A stretch of 64,000 bases of DNA from positions 1,974,505 to 2,038,504 of the forward strand of contig NZ_LMET01000001.1 in assembly GCF_001426485.1 (NCBI RefSeq), given 5' to 3'. The notes beneath the pieces are model-generated. The model worked only from the letters and a program-made list of their open reading frames with translations, searched no databases and was not told the origin of the DNA. Positions within the stretch are counted from its first letter, which is position 1. The number at the start of each line of letters is the position of its first letter. Position numbers and translations under genes: made by a program. This stretch comes from Aeromicrobium sp. Root472D3. GTDB taxonomy: Bacteria; Actinomycetota; Actinomycetes; Propionibacteriales; Nocardioidaceae. Of this stretch, positions 42,102-50,688 are shown piece by piece.

Positions 42102-42751
42102 GACGTCGTCCGATCGGCCGGACGCTCGACGACGACGGTGCCGCCGTGGCGCGCGGCCGTCTCGACCAGGCGGATCGAGGCGAGGAGCGGGTGGTCCTCG
42201 AGGACCTTCGCGCCGTTGGCGAGGGCGCGGGTGACGGCGACCTCGCCGCGGGCGCGCTCGAGGCCGATCTGGGCCTGCTGGCGCGCCGTGACGAGCTCCT
42301 CGGCGGCCCGCCGGATCTCGGCGGGCACGATCACGTCGCGCACCGCGAAGTCGGTGACGGCGTAGCCGGTGGCGGCCGCGGCGGCGGCGACGGCAGGGGG
42401 CACGGTCTCGACGACGATCCCGGTCAGCACCTGCTCGAGCGTGTGCTGGCGCACCGTGTCGCGCAGCCACGCCTTGACCGCGTCGTAGACGACCGCGTGG
42501 GGGTCGACGGCGTGCTCGACGTGCGCGACGGGGTCGACGACGGCGACGAGCGCGTTCGCGCCGACCTTGACGCTGATGCCGTCGGAGGTGGGGGTCTCCT
42601 GGGGGCGCACGTCGAAGACCTGCACCCGCGTGTCGACCCGGGTGAACGTGTGGCCCGTCGTCCAGAACCGGTACCGGCCCGGCTCGAGGACGTCGACGAG
42701 TGCGCCGTGCCGGTGGTGGACGACTCGTTCGTGCGTCATGACGGTGACCAT
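42098..42751 (-). CDS. SPFH/Band 7 domain protein (slipin-like), short form
   Basis: A 217-residue protein. The core matches the prohibitin-homology domain: VVHHRHGALVDVLEPGRYRF, TRVDTRVQVFDVRPQE, and an Arg/Glu/Ala-rich coiled-coil region (ARQQAQIGLERARGEVAV). The usual N-terminal membrane hairpin is missing, so it may lie in the cytoplasm or bind membranes indirectly. SPFH proteins scaffold membrane domains. It starts the operon with GNAT, azlC and azlD. GGAG lies 8 bases before the ATG. An internal start at MTHERVV is possible. Confidence 0.72.
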   Translation of the reverse strand: MVTVMTHERVVHHRHGALVDVLEPGRYRFWTTGHTFTRVDTRVQVFDVRPQETPTSDGISVKVGANALVAVVDPVAHVEHAVDPHAVVYDAVKAWLRDTVRQHTLEQVLTGIVVETVPPAVAAAAAATGYAVTDFAVRDVIVPAEIRRAAEELVTARQQAQIGLERARGEVAVTRALANGAKVLEDHPLLASIRLVETAARHGGTVVVERPADRTTS

Positions 42752-42995
42752 GGGGGACTCTCCTCGATCGGGTCCGGCCGCAGGTCGGTCACGTCCGGCG
42801 GGCGGGGGACCCGGAGTCCCGCAGAGCCCGGCACACGCTGCCCCGAGGGGCCGACCGACCCACGACCGGTTGCATGTTCCATTCCACAGATGGTTCCTCG
42901 GGGGTACGACGCGTGGACCGTCCGGCTACCGCGTTGGGCCCACTGATCCCCGAGGGCATCAGTCTGTCACGGCGGACGGTCGACGTCCGGCCCGG

Positions 42996-43496
42996 TCAGA
43001 CCTCGAGGAAGCTCTCGACCAGGCGCGACTCGGCGCCCTGCGAGTCGAGCATCGCCGCGGACAGCGACGTGTTGCGCGGGCTCGGCCAGACCTCCCAGGT
43101 CAGGACGAGCATGCCCGGGAAGCCCGCGACGACGATCGGCCAGCCGCCGTGGTCGGTCACGAACGAGACGACGACCGCGACCAGCAGGGGCGTCTCGGCG
43201 TAGATCAGCTTGCGGACCGTCTGGGCCGCGAAGATGCCGACGGCCTCGCGCTGCGTGTCGGCAGGGTCGCCGGCGGCGGGCAGCGGCGAGGCGCTGAGCC
43301 ACACCCGCTCGGCCAGGAAGGCGCCGGCGGCGACGAGGGCGAGCAGGACGACGGTCAGCCAGATCGGCGGGAACGGCTGGTCGGTCGCACCGAGCATGAA
43401 GAACAGGAGCACCAGGAACACACCGGTGAGGACGATCTGGAGGAGGGCGAAGCTGCGGACCTCCCGCGGGGTCGCGTCGTACTCAACACTCGGCAT
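42996..43496 (-). CDS. Hypothetical membrane protein next to thyA
   Basis: A 166-residue protein with about four hydrophobic segments (ALLQIVLTGVFLVLLFFML, then IWLTVVLLALVAAGAFLAE, two more near 105-145). There is no recognised domain. Residues VRKLIYAETPLLVAVVVS and LTWEVWPSPRNT fit small actinobacterial membrane proteins of unknown function found beside thyA. The start at 43496 (MPSVEYDATP) is preferred because CAAACT is 6 bases upstream; the longer frame would overlap the thyA promoter. Divergent from thyA. Confidence 0.65.
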   Translation of the reverse strand: MPSVEYDATPREVRSFALLQIVLTGVFLVLLFFMLGATDQPFPPIWLTVVLLALVAAGAFLAERVWLSASPLPAAGDPADTQREAVGIFAAQTVRKLIYAETPLLVAVVVSFVTDHGGWPIVVAGFPGMLVLTWEVWPSPRNTSLSAAMLDSQGAESRLVESFLEV

Positions 43497-43502
43497 GGAC
43501 CG

Positions 43503-43508
43503 AGTTTG
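43503..43508 (-). promoter_or_regulatory. Leaderless-type -10 hexamer for the membrane protein gene
   Basis: CAAACT on the minus strand, 6 bases before the ATG at 43496. Confidence 0.4.
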
Positions 43509-43536
43509 GCATACCGTCGGCACGCTCCCGGATTGA

Positions 43537-43542
43537 TAGGGT
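43537..43542 (+). promoter_or_regulatory. Leaderless-type -10 hexamer for thyA
   Basis: TAGGGT, 6 bases before the ATG at 43549. Confidence 0.55.
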
Positions 43543-43548
43543 GACGAC

Positions 43549-44343
43549 ATGCGGGCCTACCTCGATCTCGTCCAGCGCATCCTCGACGAAGGGGTCGCCA
43601 AGGGCGATCGCACCGGCACCGGCACGCGCAGCGTCTTCGGCCACCAGATGCGGTTCGACCTGTCGCAGGGCTTTCCGCTCGTGACGACCAAGAAGGTGCA
43701 CGTCCGGTCGGTCGTCGCCGAGCTGCTGTGGTTCATCAAGGGCGACACCAACACCGCCTACCTGCGCGAGCACGGCGTCACGATCTGGGACGAGTGGGCC
43801 GACGGCAACGGCGACCTCGGGCCCGTCTACGGCTACCAGTGGCGCACGTGGCCGACGCCCGACGGCGAGCACGTCGACCAGCTGGCCCGGGTCATCGACG
43901 ACATCAGGGCCAACCCCGACTCGCGACGCCACGTCGTCAGCGCGTGGAACGTGGCCGACCTCGACGCGATGGCGCTCATGCCGTGCCACGCGTTCTTCCA
44001 GTTCTACGTCGCCGACGGCAGGCTGTCGTGCCAGATGTACCAGAGGTCGGCCGACGTCTTCCTCGGCGTGCCGTTCAACATCGCCTCCTACGCGCTCCTG
44101 ACGCACATGGTCGCGCAGGTCACGGGGCTCGAGGTCGGCGACTTCGTCCACACGCTCGGCGACGCGCACCTCTACGTCAACCACCTCGACCAGGCCCGCG
44201 AGCAGCTGACCCGCGAGCCGCGCGCCCTGCCCGAGCTGTGGCTCGACCCCGCGATCACCTCGATCGACGACTTCACGCTCGACTCGATCAAGGTCACCGG
44301 CTACGACCCGCACCCGGCGATCAAGGCCCCCATCGCGGTATGA
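43549..44343 (+). CDS. thyA: Thymidylate synthase
   Basis: A 264-residue enzyme that methylates dUMP to dTMP using methylene-tetrahydrofolate. The E. coli-type short form is recognised by [20 protein letters not shown] and the catalytic Cys near 146 in [28 protein letters not shown] follows. Its stop overlaps the dfrA start (ATGA); dihydrofolate formed here is recycled by that enzyme, so the pair is functionally coupled. Confidence 0.96.
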   Translation: MRAYLDLVQRILDEGVAKGDRTGTGTRSVFGHQMRFDLSQGFPLVTTKKVHVRSVVAELLWFIKGDTNTAYLREHGVTIWDEWADGNGDLGPVYGYQWRTWPTPDGEHVDQLARVIDDIRANPDSRRHVVSAWNVADLDAMALMPCHAFFQFYVADGRLSCQMYQRSADVFLGVPFNIASYALLTHMVAQVTGLEVGDFVHTLGDAHLYVNHLDQAREQLTREPRALPELWLDPAITSIDDFTLDSIKVTGYDPHPAIKAPIAV

Positions 44344-44813
44344 GCGTCACGATCGTCGTCGCGATCGGCGACAACGGCGTCATCGGCCGCGACGGCGCGC
44401 TCCCGTGGCCGCCGACGGGCGACCTGTCGCACTTCAAGGCGCTGACGATGGGCCACCCGATGGTCATGGGGCGGGCGACGTTCGAGTCGATCGGACGGCC
44501 GCTGCCCGGGCGCACCTCGATCGTCCTGACCCGCGACGCCGGGTGGTCGGCCGGGGGTGTCGAGGTGGCGCACGACCTGGAGTCCGCGCTCGCCGCGGCA
44601 GCGACGCTGGACGACGAGGTGTTCCTGATCGGAGGGGCCCAGGTCTACGCCGCGGCGCTCGCGGCCGGCTCGGTCGACCGGATGGTCGTCACCCGGGTGC
44701 ACCAGTCGCCGGACGGTGACGCCTGGTTCCCGGACGTCGACTGGTCGCGCTGGCCCGAGACGTCCCGCGAGGCCCACGACGGATTCGACATCGTCACCCA
44801 CGACCGCACCTGA
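44340..44813 (+). CDS. dfrA: Dihydrofolate reductase
   Basis: A 157-residue NADPH enzyme that regenerates tetrahydrofolate. [18 protein letters not shown] and [16 protein letters not shown] are typical, and [15 protein letters not shown] is the C-terminal nucleotide segment. It overlaps thyA by four bases. It is convergent with the MscS-like gene. Confidence 0.95.
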   Translation: MSVTIVVAIGDNGVIGRDGALPWPPTGDLSHFKALTMGHPMVMGRATFESIGRPLPGRTSIVLTRDAGWSAGGVEVAHDLESALAAAATLDDEVFLIGGAQVYAAALAAGSVDRMVVTRVHQSPDGDAWFPDVDWSRWPETSREAHDGFDIVTHDRT

Positions 44814-44859
44814 GCGGTGTCGTGCGACCCCGCTCCTCCGAGTCCTGGGACCAGCCCGC

Positions 44860-46026
44860 TCAGCCCGCGCGCTCGGTCGGGGCGTCGGTGACGGGGGTCT
44901 GGGTCGTCAGGCGGGCGGCGCGCTCGTCGGCGTCGTCGTCGCCCGAGTAGAGGCCGCTCGGCTCGACCGTGCTGCCGCGGCGGGGCGGAACCCGCTCGAC
45001 GGTCTCGACGCGGTGGCGGGGGAGGCCGCCCTCGTTCGACGACTGCAGCCAGTCGATCATCCGCTCGCGGACGTGGCAGCGCAGGTCGAACAGCGTCGGG
45101 GCGTCGCGGGCCGTCACGAGGATACGGACGTGGACGAACCCGCCGACCGCGTCGGTCACCTGCAGCACCTTGACGCGTCCGTCCCACAGGTCGGTGAGCG
45201 GCAGGATGCGGTCGAGCTCGGCGCGCATCCCGTCGGGACTGACCCGCCAGTCGAGGTCGAACTCGACCGCGCCCAGCAGCTCGGAGTGGTTGCGCGTCCA
45301 GTTCTGGAACGGGGTCGTCGTGAAGTACGTCGACGGCAGCACCATGCGGCGGTCGTCCCACAGCCGCACCACCACGTAGCTCAGCGTGATCTCCTCGACC
45401 CAGCCCCACTCGCCCTCGACGATCACGGCGTCGTCGTACCGGATCGAGTCGCTGAACGCGATCTGGATGCCGGCGATGACGTTGCCGAGCGTCGACTGCG
45501 CCGCGAGGGCCGCCACGATGCTGATGACGCCGGCCGAGGCCAGCACGCTCGCGCCGATCGCCCCGGCCCCCGGGAAGCTCAGCAGGATCGCCCCGATCGC
45601 CAGCACGACCACGACCATCAGGGTCAGCCGGCGGATGACCAGCACCTGGGTGCGGGCGCGGCGGGCGTTGCGGTTGTCGGCGACGTCGATGCGGTAGCGC
45701 CGCAGGCTGAGGTCCTCGACGAACAACGCGATCGAGGCCACGAGCCACGCGACTGCCACGATCGTCGCGATGCGGCACACCAGGTTCAACGGCTCCCACG
45801 CCTCGTTGGTCGGTCCTCCGGGCAGCGTCGACCTGATCGACACCCACACCGCGACGACGAGCAGCAGCGCCCGGACGGGCAGGCGGGCGGAGTGGTGCAG
45901 CGCCGCGGCCGACGACGAGCGTCGCGCCGCCAGCCGGATCAGCAGCGCCAGCACGCCCAGCAGCACCGCCGCGACGACGACCGCGCCGCCCAGGGTCAGC
46001 AGGAAGTCGGTCCAGGAATCGGTCAT
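44860..46026 (-). CDS. MscS-family mechanosensitive channel
   Basis: A 388-residue membrane channel. About five membrane segments occupy the first 190 residues. The pore helix region reads GAIGASVLASAGVISIVAAL, followed by AQSTLGNVIAGIQIAFSDSI, the MscS TM3-beta boundary. The beta domain and C-terminal cytoplasmic part follow, with a polar tail of 60 residues. It releases solutes on hypo-osmotic shock. CAGAGT 6 bases upstream supports the start. Confidence 0.87.
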   Translation of the reverse strand: MTDSWTDFLLTLGGAVVVAAVLLGVLALLIRLAARRSSSAAALHHSARLPVRALLLVVAVWVSIRSTLPGGPTNEAWEPLNLVCRIATIVAVAWLVASIALFVEDLSLRRYRIDVADNRNARRARTQVLVIRRLTLMVVVVLAIGAILLSFPGAGAIGASVLASAGVISIVAALAAQSTLGNVIAGIQIAFSDSIRYDDAVIVEGEWGWVEEITLSYVVVRLWDDRRMVLPSTYFTTTPFQNWTRNHSELLGAVEFDLDWRVSPDGMRAELDRILPLTDLWDGRVKVLQVTDAVGGFVHVRILVTARDAPTLFDLRCHVRERMIDWLQSSNEGGLPRHRVETVERVPPRRGSTVEPSGLYSGDDDADERAARLTTQTPVTDAPTERAG

Positions 46027-46032
46027 CCGTCC

Positions 46033-46038
46033 ACTCTG
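46033..46038 (-). promoter_or_regulatory. Leaderless-type -10 hexamer for the MscS-like gene
   Basis: CAGAGT on the minus strand, 6 bases before the ATG at 46026. Confidence 0.5.
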
Positions 46039-46153
46039 GCAACCCGGGCCCCCGGGACAAACCTCTGAGGACGTGAGTCGAGTCTCGTTCGCCCGGGAGC
46101 ACCAGCAACGAGGCGGACGTCGGTGACCGGGGAACGGGGGGGGGCGGAGCCTG

Positions 46154-46942
46154 CTACAGCAGGATGCCGAGCTGTCGGCTCTGCGCGACGAGGTGGCCGT
46201 CCTCGTCCCACAGCTCGCAGTCCTCCTCGTGGAAGCCGTTGACGACGTGGCGCGTCGACAGCCTCGTCGCGATCCACCCGGGGCGCGGCAGGCGGTGCAG
46301 GTGCACCGTGAGCTGCACGGTCATGGACTGCTGGTGCCCCTCGCCGAGCTCGAGCACGGGGGGAGCGAACGAGTCGCACAGCAGCGCGAGCGCCGGGAAG
46401 TCGATCTCGCGGCCGCCCTGCAGGCGCTGCCACAGGTCGATCGACGGGTCGCCGCTGGGTGCGCCGGCCGCCCACCCGGGCATCGACGCGAGCCGGTAGT
46501 CGACGCGGCCGAACAGGCCGTCGGCCGGCATGCCGTGGTCGAGCGGGTCGGCGCAGCGGTCGGGCGCCGGGAGGGCGGGGGGCGCGCCGAGCTCGGACGA
46601 CGGCCCGTCGCCGCGCGGACCGAAGCTCGCGGTCATCGTGGCGACCTGCCGCTCGCCCTGCCACAGCGAGGCGCTGCCGGTCTGGACGCGACGCCCCATG
46701 CGGACCGTGGCGGTGCGCAGCTCGGCCGGCCCGGCGACGGGCGGCGACACGTACGTGACGGCCGCGACCATCGGGTCGTCGGCGCCCATCTCGTCGCGCA
46801 GGCCGCGCAGCATCGTCGCGAGGATGTAGCCGCCGTTGGGCGTGCCGAGGGGCGTGTGCCAGCGATCGGTCAGCTCGACGTCGCGCACGCCGTCGCCGCG
46901 CGGGACCGACGTCGTGTCGGCGTCGTAGATGTCTGGGGCCAT
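46154..46942 (-). CDS. Acyl-CoA thioesterase family protein (TesB-like double hotdog)
   Basis: A 262-residue protein with two hotdog halves. The first has WHTPLGTPNGGYILATMLRG (helix wrapped by the sheet) and TVRMGRRVQTGSASLWQGER; the second has SMTVQLTVHLHRLPRPGWI and DEDGHLVAQSRQLGILL. This matches the thioesterase family of actinobacteria that hydrolyses acyl-CoAs. The chain length preferred is not readable. Divergent from dapA, with a leaderless-type -10 hexamer on each strand. Confidence 0.82.
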   Translation of the reverse strand: MAPDIYDADTTSVPRGDGVRDVELTDRWHTPLGTPNGGYILATMLRGLRDEMGADDPMVAAVTYVSPPVAGPAELRTATVRMGRRVQTGSASLWQGERQVATMTASFGPRGDGPSSELGAPPALPAPDRCADPLDHGMPADGLFGRVDYRLASMPGWAAGAPSGDPSIDLWQRLQGGREIDFPALALLCDSFAPPVLELGEGHQQSMTVQLTVHLHRLPRPGWIATRLSTRHVVNGFHEEDCELWDEDGHLVAQSRQLGILL

Positions 46943-46948
46943 GCCGCC

Positions 46949-46954
46949 ATCCTG
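46949..46954 (-). promoter_or_regulatory. Leaderless-type -10 hexamer for the thioesterase gene
   Basis: CAGGAT on the minus strand, 6 bases before the ATG at 46942. Confidence 0.45.
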
Positions 46955-46983
46955 CCGGTAGCGGGGGACAGGTCGCCAAGCGG

Positions 46984-46989
46984 TAGCCT
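46984..46989 (+). promoter_or_regulatory. Leaderless-type -10 hexamer for dapA
   Basis: TAGCCT, 7 bases before the ATG at 46997. Confidence 0.5.
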
Positions 46990-46996
46990 CGTGGGT

Positions 46997-47914
46997 ATGA
47001 CGTCGCCCCTCGCTTCCGACGCCGCGCCCTTCGGGCGCGTGCTGACGGCCATGGTCACGCCGTTCACCCGCGAGGGCGGGCTCGACCTGGACGCGGCCCA
47101 GAAGGTGGCCTCCTACCTGGTCGACCAGGGCAACGACGGTCTCGTCGTCAGCGGCACGACGGGCGAGTCGCCCACCACGACGGTGGCCGAGGACGGACGT
47201 CTGCTGGCGGCCGTGCTCGAGGCCGTCGGCGACCGCGCCACCGTCATCGGCGGGGTCGGCACCAACGACACGCGCCACTCCGTCGAGCTGGCCCAGCAGG
47301 CCAAGAAGCTCGGCGCCCACGGCCTGCTGATCGTCACGCCGTACTACAGCAAGCCCCCGCAGGCGGGTCTGCTCGCGCACTTCACCGACGTCGCGCGAGC
47401 CGGCGACGACACCCCCGTGATGCTCTACGACATCCCGGGCCGCAGCAGCATCACGATCGCCGACGAGACCTACCTCGCGATGGCCGACGACCCCCTGATC
47501 GTCGCGATGAAGGACGCCACGGGCGACCTCGACCGCGGCGTGTGGCTCATGAACGAGACCGGCATCGCCATCTACTCCGGCGACGACCCGGCCAACCTCG
47601 CCTGGCTCGCCCTCGGTGCCGCCGGCATCGTCAGCGTGGTCAGCCACGCCGCCAGCCGCCAGTACGCCGACATGGTCGCCGCGGTCGACGCCGGCGACCT
47701 GCCGGCCGCCCGCGCGATCAACATCAGACTTCAGCCCGCCGTCCGGGCGTTGATGAACCACACGCAAGGTGCGATCACGGCCAAGGCTGCCCTGCAGCTG
47801 CTCGGCGTGCTCGACCACCGCACGATGCGTGCCCCCCTGCCGGCCGCGACCGAGGAAGAGGTCGCGATCGTTCGCGACGGTCTCGTCGCTGCCGGCCTCC
47901 TCCAGCACCACTGA
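46997..47914 (+). CDS. dapA: 4-hydroxy-tetrahydrodipicolinate synthase
   Basis: A 305-residue TIM-barrel aldolase that condenses pyruvate with aspartate semialdehyde, the entry to lysine and diaminopimelate. VVSGTTGESPT binds pyruvate, YYSKPPQ and VMLYDIPGRSS carry the conserved tyrosines, and the Schiff-base Lys is in IVAMKDATGD near 172. It is followed 20 bases later by rnj, as in other actinobacteria. Confidence 0.95.
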   Translation: MTSPLASDAAPFGRVLTAMVTPFTREGGLDLDAAQKVASYLVDQGNDGLVVSGTTGESPTTTVAEDGRLLAAVLEAVGDRATVIGGVGTNDTRHSVELAQQAKKLGAHGLLIVTPYYSKPPQAGLLAHFTDVARAGDDTPVMLYDIPGRSSITIADETYLAMADDPLIVAMKDATGDLDRGVWLMNETGIAIYSGDDPANLAWLALGAAGIVSVVSHAASRQYADMVAAVDAGDLPAARAINIRLQPAVRALMNHTQGAITAKAALQLLGVLDHRTMRAPLPAATEEEVAIVRDGLVAAGLLQHH

Positions 47915-47934
47915 CTCGAAAGCTGAACATCTCG

Positions 47935-49614
47935 ATGAGCCACATGCACCTGGAGCTCAATGCTCCGCCCGCACTGCCCGAAGGCGGTCTCCGCGTCATC
48001 CCCCTGGGAGGACTCGGCGAGATCGGCCGCAACATGACGTCGTTCGAGTACGGCGGCAAGATCGTCATCGTCGACTGCGGCGTCCTCTTCCCGGAGGAGA
48101 CCCAGCCCGGCGTCGACCTGATCCTGCCCGACTTCGGACCCATCCGCGACCGGCTCAAGGACGTCGTCGGCATCGTGCTGACGCACGGCCACGAGGACCA
48201 CATCGGCGGCGTCCCGTACCTGCTGCGCGAGCGGGGCAACATCCCCGTCATCGGCTCCAAGCTGACGCTGGCGTTCCTCGACCCCAAGCTCAAGGAGCAC
48301 AAGCTCAAGGACGCCCCCAAGTACGAGGTCTCCGAGGGCGACATCATGGACCTCGGGCCGTTCGAGCTCGAGTTCGTCGCGGTCAACCACTCGATCCCCG
48401 ACGCCCTGGCGGTCGCGATCAAGACCCCCGCCGGCGTCGCGCTGCACACCGGCGACTTCAAGATGGACCAGCTGCCGCTCGACGGCCGCATCACCGACCT
48501 GCGGGCGTTCGCCCGTCTCGGCGAGGAGGGGGTCGACCTCTTCCTGACCGACTCGACCAACGCCGAGGTGCCGGGCTTCACGACGTCCGAGCGCAACATC
48601 ACGCCGGCGATCGACGCGGTCTTCCAGAACAGCACGGGCCGCATCATCGTCGCGTCGTTCGCCTCGCACATCCACCGCGTCCAGCAGGTCATCGACGCCG
48701 CCGCCAAGCACGGTCGCAAGGTCGCGTACGTCGGACGCTCGATGGTCCGCAACATGCAGATCGCCCGCGAGCTCGGCTACCTGCACGTCCCCGACGGCGT
48801 CGTGGTCGACAAGATCGACGCCGCACCGCCGAACAAGATGGTGCTGATGTCGACCGGCTCGCAGGGCGAGCCGATGGCGGCGCTGTCGCGCATGGCCAAC
48901 AACAGCCACCAGCAGGTCAGCCTCGAGCCCGGCGACACCGTGCTGATGGCGTCGTCGCTGATCCCCGGCAACGAGAACGCGATCTACCGCGTCATCGACG
49001 GCCTCACCAAGCTTGGCGCCAACGTCGTCCACAAGGGCAACGCCCTGGTGCACGTGTCGGGCCACGCCTCGGCCGGCGAGCTGCTCTACTGCTACAACAT
49101 CGTGCAGCCCACCAACGTGCTGCCGGTGCACGGCGAGATCCGCCACCTGCACGCCAACGCCAAGCTCGCGACCAAGACGGGCGTCCCCAACGTCCTGCTG
49201 GCCGAGGACGGCTACGTCATCGACCTGGTCGACGGCCACGCGTCCATCACGGGTGCGGTCGACGTCGGCTACGTGTACGTCGACGGCTCGTCGGTCGGCG
49301 ACCTGACCGACTCCGAGCTCAAGGACCGTCGCGTGCTGGCCGAGGAGGGCTTCGTCTCGGTCGTCGTCGTCATCGACTCGGCCACCGGCAAGATCCTGAC
49401 GGGCCCCGAGATCCACGCCCGCGGCATCGCCGAGGACGACTCGGCGTTCGACGAGATCGTGCCGAAGATCGTCGCGGCCCTCGAGGAGGCGCTTTCGGAC
49501 GGCACGCGCGACAATCGCCAGCTGCAGCAGGTCATCCGCCGCGTGCTGGGCTCGTTCGTCGGACGTCGCCTGCGTCGCCGCCCGATGATCCTGCCCGTCG
49601 TCGTCGAGGCGTAG
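47935..49614 (+). CDS. rnj: Ribonuclease J
   Basis: A 559-residue metallo-beta-lactamase/beta-CASP ribonuclease with endo- and 5'-exonuclease activity. IPLGGLGEIGRNMTSFEYGG starts the catalytic domain, the zinc motif LTHGHEDHIGG is near 84, and SFASHIHRVQQ, SMVRNMQIARELGY and the VHVSGHASAGEL region belong to the beta-CASP and return domains. It acts with PNPase (36340) in RNA decay. No clear ribosome binding site precedes ATG 47935; ATG 47944 is an alternative, and coupling to dapA is possible. Confidence 0.94.
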   Translation: MSHMHLELNAPPALPEGGLRVIPLGGLGEIGRNMTSFEYGGKIVIVDCGVLFPEETQPGVDLILPDFGPIRDRLKDVVGIVLTHGHEDHIGGVPYLLRERGNIPVIGSKLTLAFLDPKLKEHKLKDAPKYEVSEGDIMDLGPFELEFVAVNHSIPDALAVAIKTPAGVALHTGDFKMDQLPLDGRITDLRAFARLGEEGVDLFLTDSTNAEVPGFTTSERNITPAIDAVFQNSTGRIIVASFASHIHRVQQVIDAAAKHGRKVAYVGRSMVRNMQIARELGYLHVPDGVVVDKIDAAPPNKMVLMSTGSQGEPMAALSRMANNSHQQVSLEPGDTVLMASSLIPGNENAIYRVIDGLTKLGANVVHKGNALVHVSGHASAGELLYCYNIVQPTNVLPVHGEIRHLHANAKLATKTGVPNVLLAEDGYVIDLVDGHASITGAVDVGYVYVDGSSVGDLTDSELKDRRVLAEEGFVSVVVVIDSATGKILTGPEIHARGIAEDDSAFDEIVPKIVAALEEALSDGTRDNRQLQQVIRRVLGSFVGRRLRRRPMILPVVVEA

Positions 49615-49641
49615 GCCACCGGTCCGCCGGTCCGTCCCCTC

Positions 49642-50265
49642 ATGGACACCGCTCCCCGCGCGTACGACGCGATCGTGCTCGCGGGGGGACGTTCGGCCCG
49701 CATGGGCGACGTCGACAAGCTGCAGGTCGTGGTCGACGGTGCGACGCTCCTGACGCACGCCCTCGCGGCGGTGGCCGACGCCCGCCGCGTCGTCGTGGTC
49801 GCGCCCGACGGCACGGCCGGGCTGCCGCCCGGGGTCGACCGCGTGCAGGAGGAGCCGCCGTTCTCCGGCCCGGCCGCCGCGATGGGGGCGGGCCTCACGG
49901 CCCTGCGGCGCCACGGCGACGCCGCCGACCACGTGGTGGTGGTCGCGGCCGACGTCCCGCGCATCGGCGACGTCGTCGACGCGCTGCTGGCGGGGCTCGC
50001 GGCCCATCCCGGACGTGACGGCGTCGTGGCGTCGGGGGTCGACGGACGCCGCCAGCCCCTGCTGGCGGCCCACCGCGTCGCACCGCTGCGCGCCGCGCTC
50101 GACGCGCACGCGCCCCTCGCGCACCTGTCGGCGACCCGCGTGACGAGCGGTCTCGACCTGGCCGAGATCGACCTGGCCGAGGTCGCCGACGACGTCGACA
50201 CCCCCGACGACCTCGACCGGCTCGCCCGCCGGGGCGACCACGACGAAGGAGACCACGATGGATGA
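49642..50265 (+). CDS. mobA: Molybdenum cofactor guanylyltransferase-like NTP transferase
   Basis: A 207-residue nucleotidyltransferase. AIVLAGGRSARMGDVDKLQV is the GTP-binding P-loop region of MobA, and VVVAADVPRIGD holds the metal-binding Asp. The enzyme would attach GMP to molybdopterin to make the MGD cofactor needed by the nitrate reductase encoded 2 kb downstream. Other NTP transferases of the same fold remain possible. The gene overlaps the next by 8 bases. Confidence 0.82.
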   Translation: MDTAPRAYDAIVLAGGRSARMGDVDKLQVVVDGATLLTHALAAVADARRVVVVAPDGTAGLPPGVDRVQEEPPFSGPAAAMGAGLTALRRHGDAADHVVVVAADVPRIGDVVDALLAGLAAHPGRDGVVASGVDGRRQPLLAAHRVAPLRAALDAHAPLAHLSATRVTSGLDLAEIDLAEVADDVDTPDDLDRLARRGDHDEGDHDG

Positions 50266-50512
50266 GTCCGCCCTCGCCGCATGGGCCGCGGGCCTCGCGG
50301 CCGACCTCGGCGTCGACCAGGTGCTCGACGTCGACGCCGTCCTCGACCTGGCGTCCGACGCGGCCCACGGCGTCGTGCGGCCCGCCGCGCCCCTGACGAC
50401 CTACCTGGTCGGCCTCGCGATCGGCCGCGCCGGGGGAGACCCGGACCGGGTCGCCGAGGTGCTCGAGCACGTCCGCGCCGCGATCGAGGCCTGGGACGCG
50501 CCCGATCCCTGA
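50258..50512 (+). CDS. DUF6457-type small protein
   Basis: An 84-residue helical protein (LAAWAAGLAADLGVDQVLDV, then VRPAAPLTTYLVGLAIGRAG). The size and sequence fit the DUF6457 family, which regularly follows mobA in actinobacteria. GAAGGAG 6 bases before the ATG and overlap with mobA indicate co-translation. A role in molybdenum cofactor handling is inferred only from context. Confidence 0.7.
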   Translation: MDESALAAWAAGLAADLGVDQVLDVDAVLDLASDAAHGVVRPAAPLTTYLVGLAIGRAGGDPDRVAEVLEHVRAAIEAWDAPDP

Positions 50513-50688
50513 CGGCGACGCGCCGCCAGGTTGTTACCCCGACGGTTCTCACAGTGGCGCCCCCGCGACCGTGCGCGAACTGTTACGCGTCGCTGACGTC
50601 GTGACACGTCCGGTCGAAACACGCGCTCCCTAGGTTCGGTCGCACGAGATCCGGCACGCCGCCGGGTCGCCGACCTCCGGAGCGTCCC

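Noticed and set aside
42752-42995. Possible extra gene in the 244-base gap between the slipin and membrane protein genes
   Set aside because: Frames crossing it have no start signal or family resemblance. Only a small GGGAC/GTCCC-type hairpin and the slipin upstream region are visible.
50533-50620. GlnR site upstream of narK (GTTAC at 50533 and 50582, GAAAC at 50616)
   Set aside because: The boxes do not fall on the required 11-base period and flanking boxes do not match, so I do not call a site.
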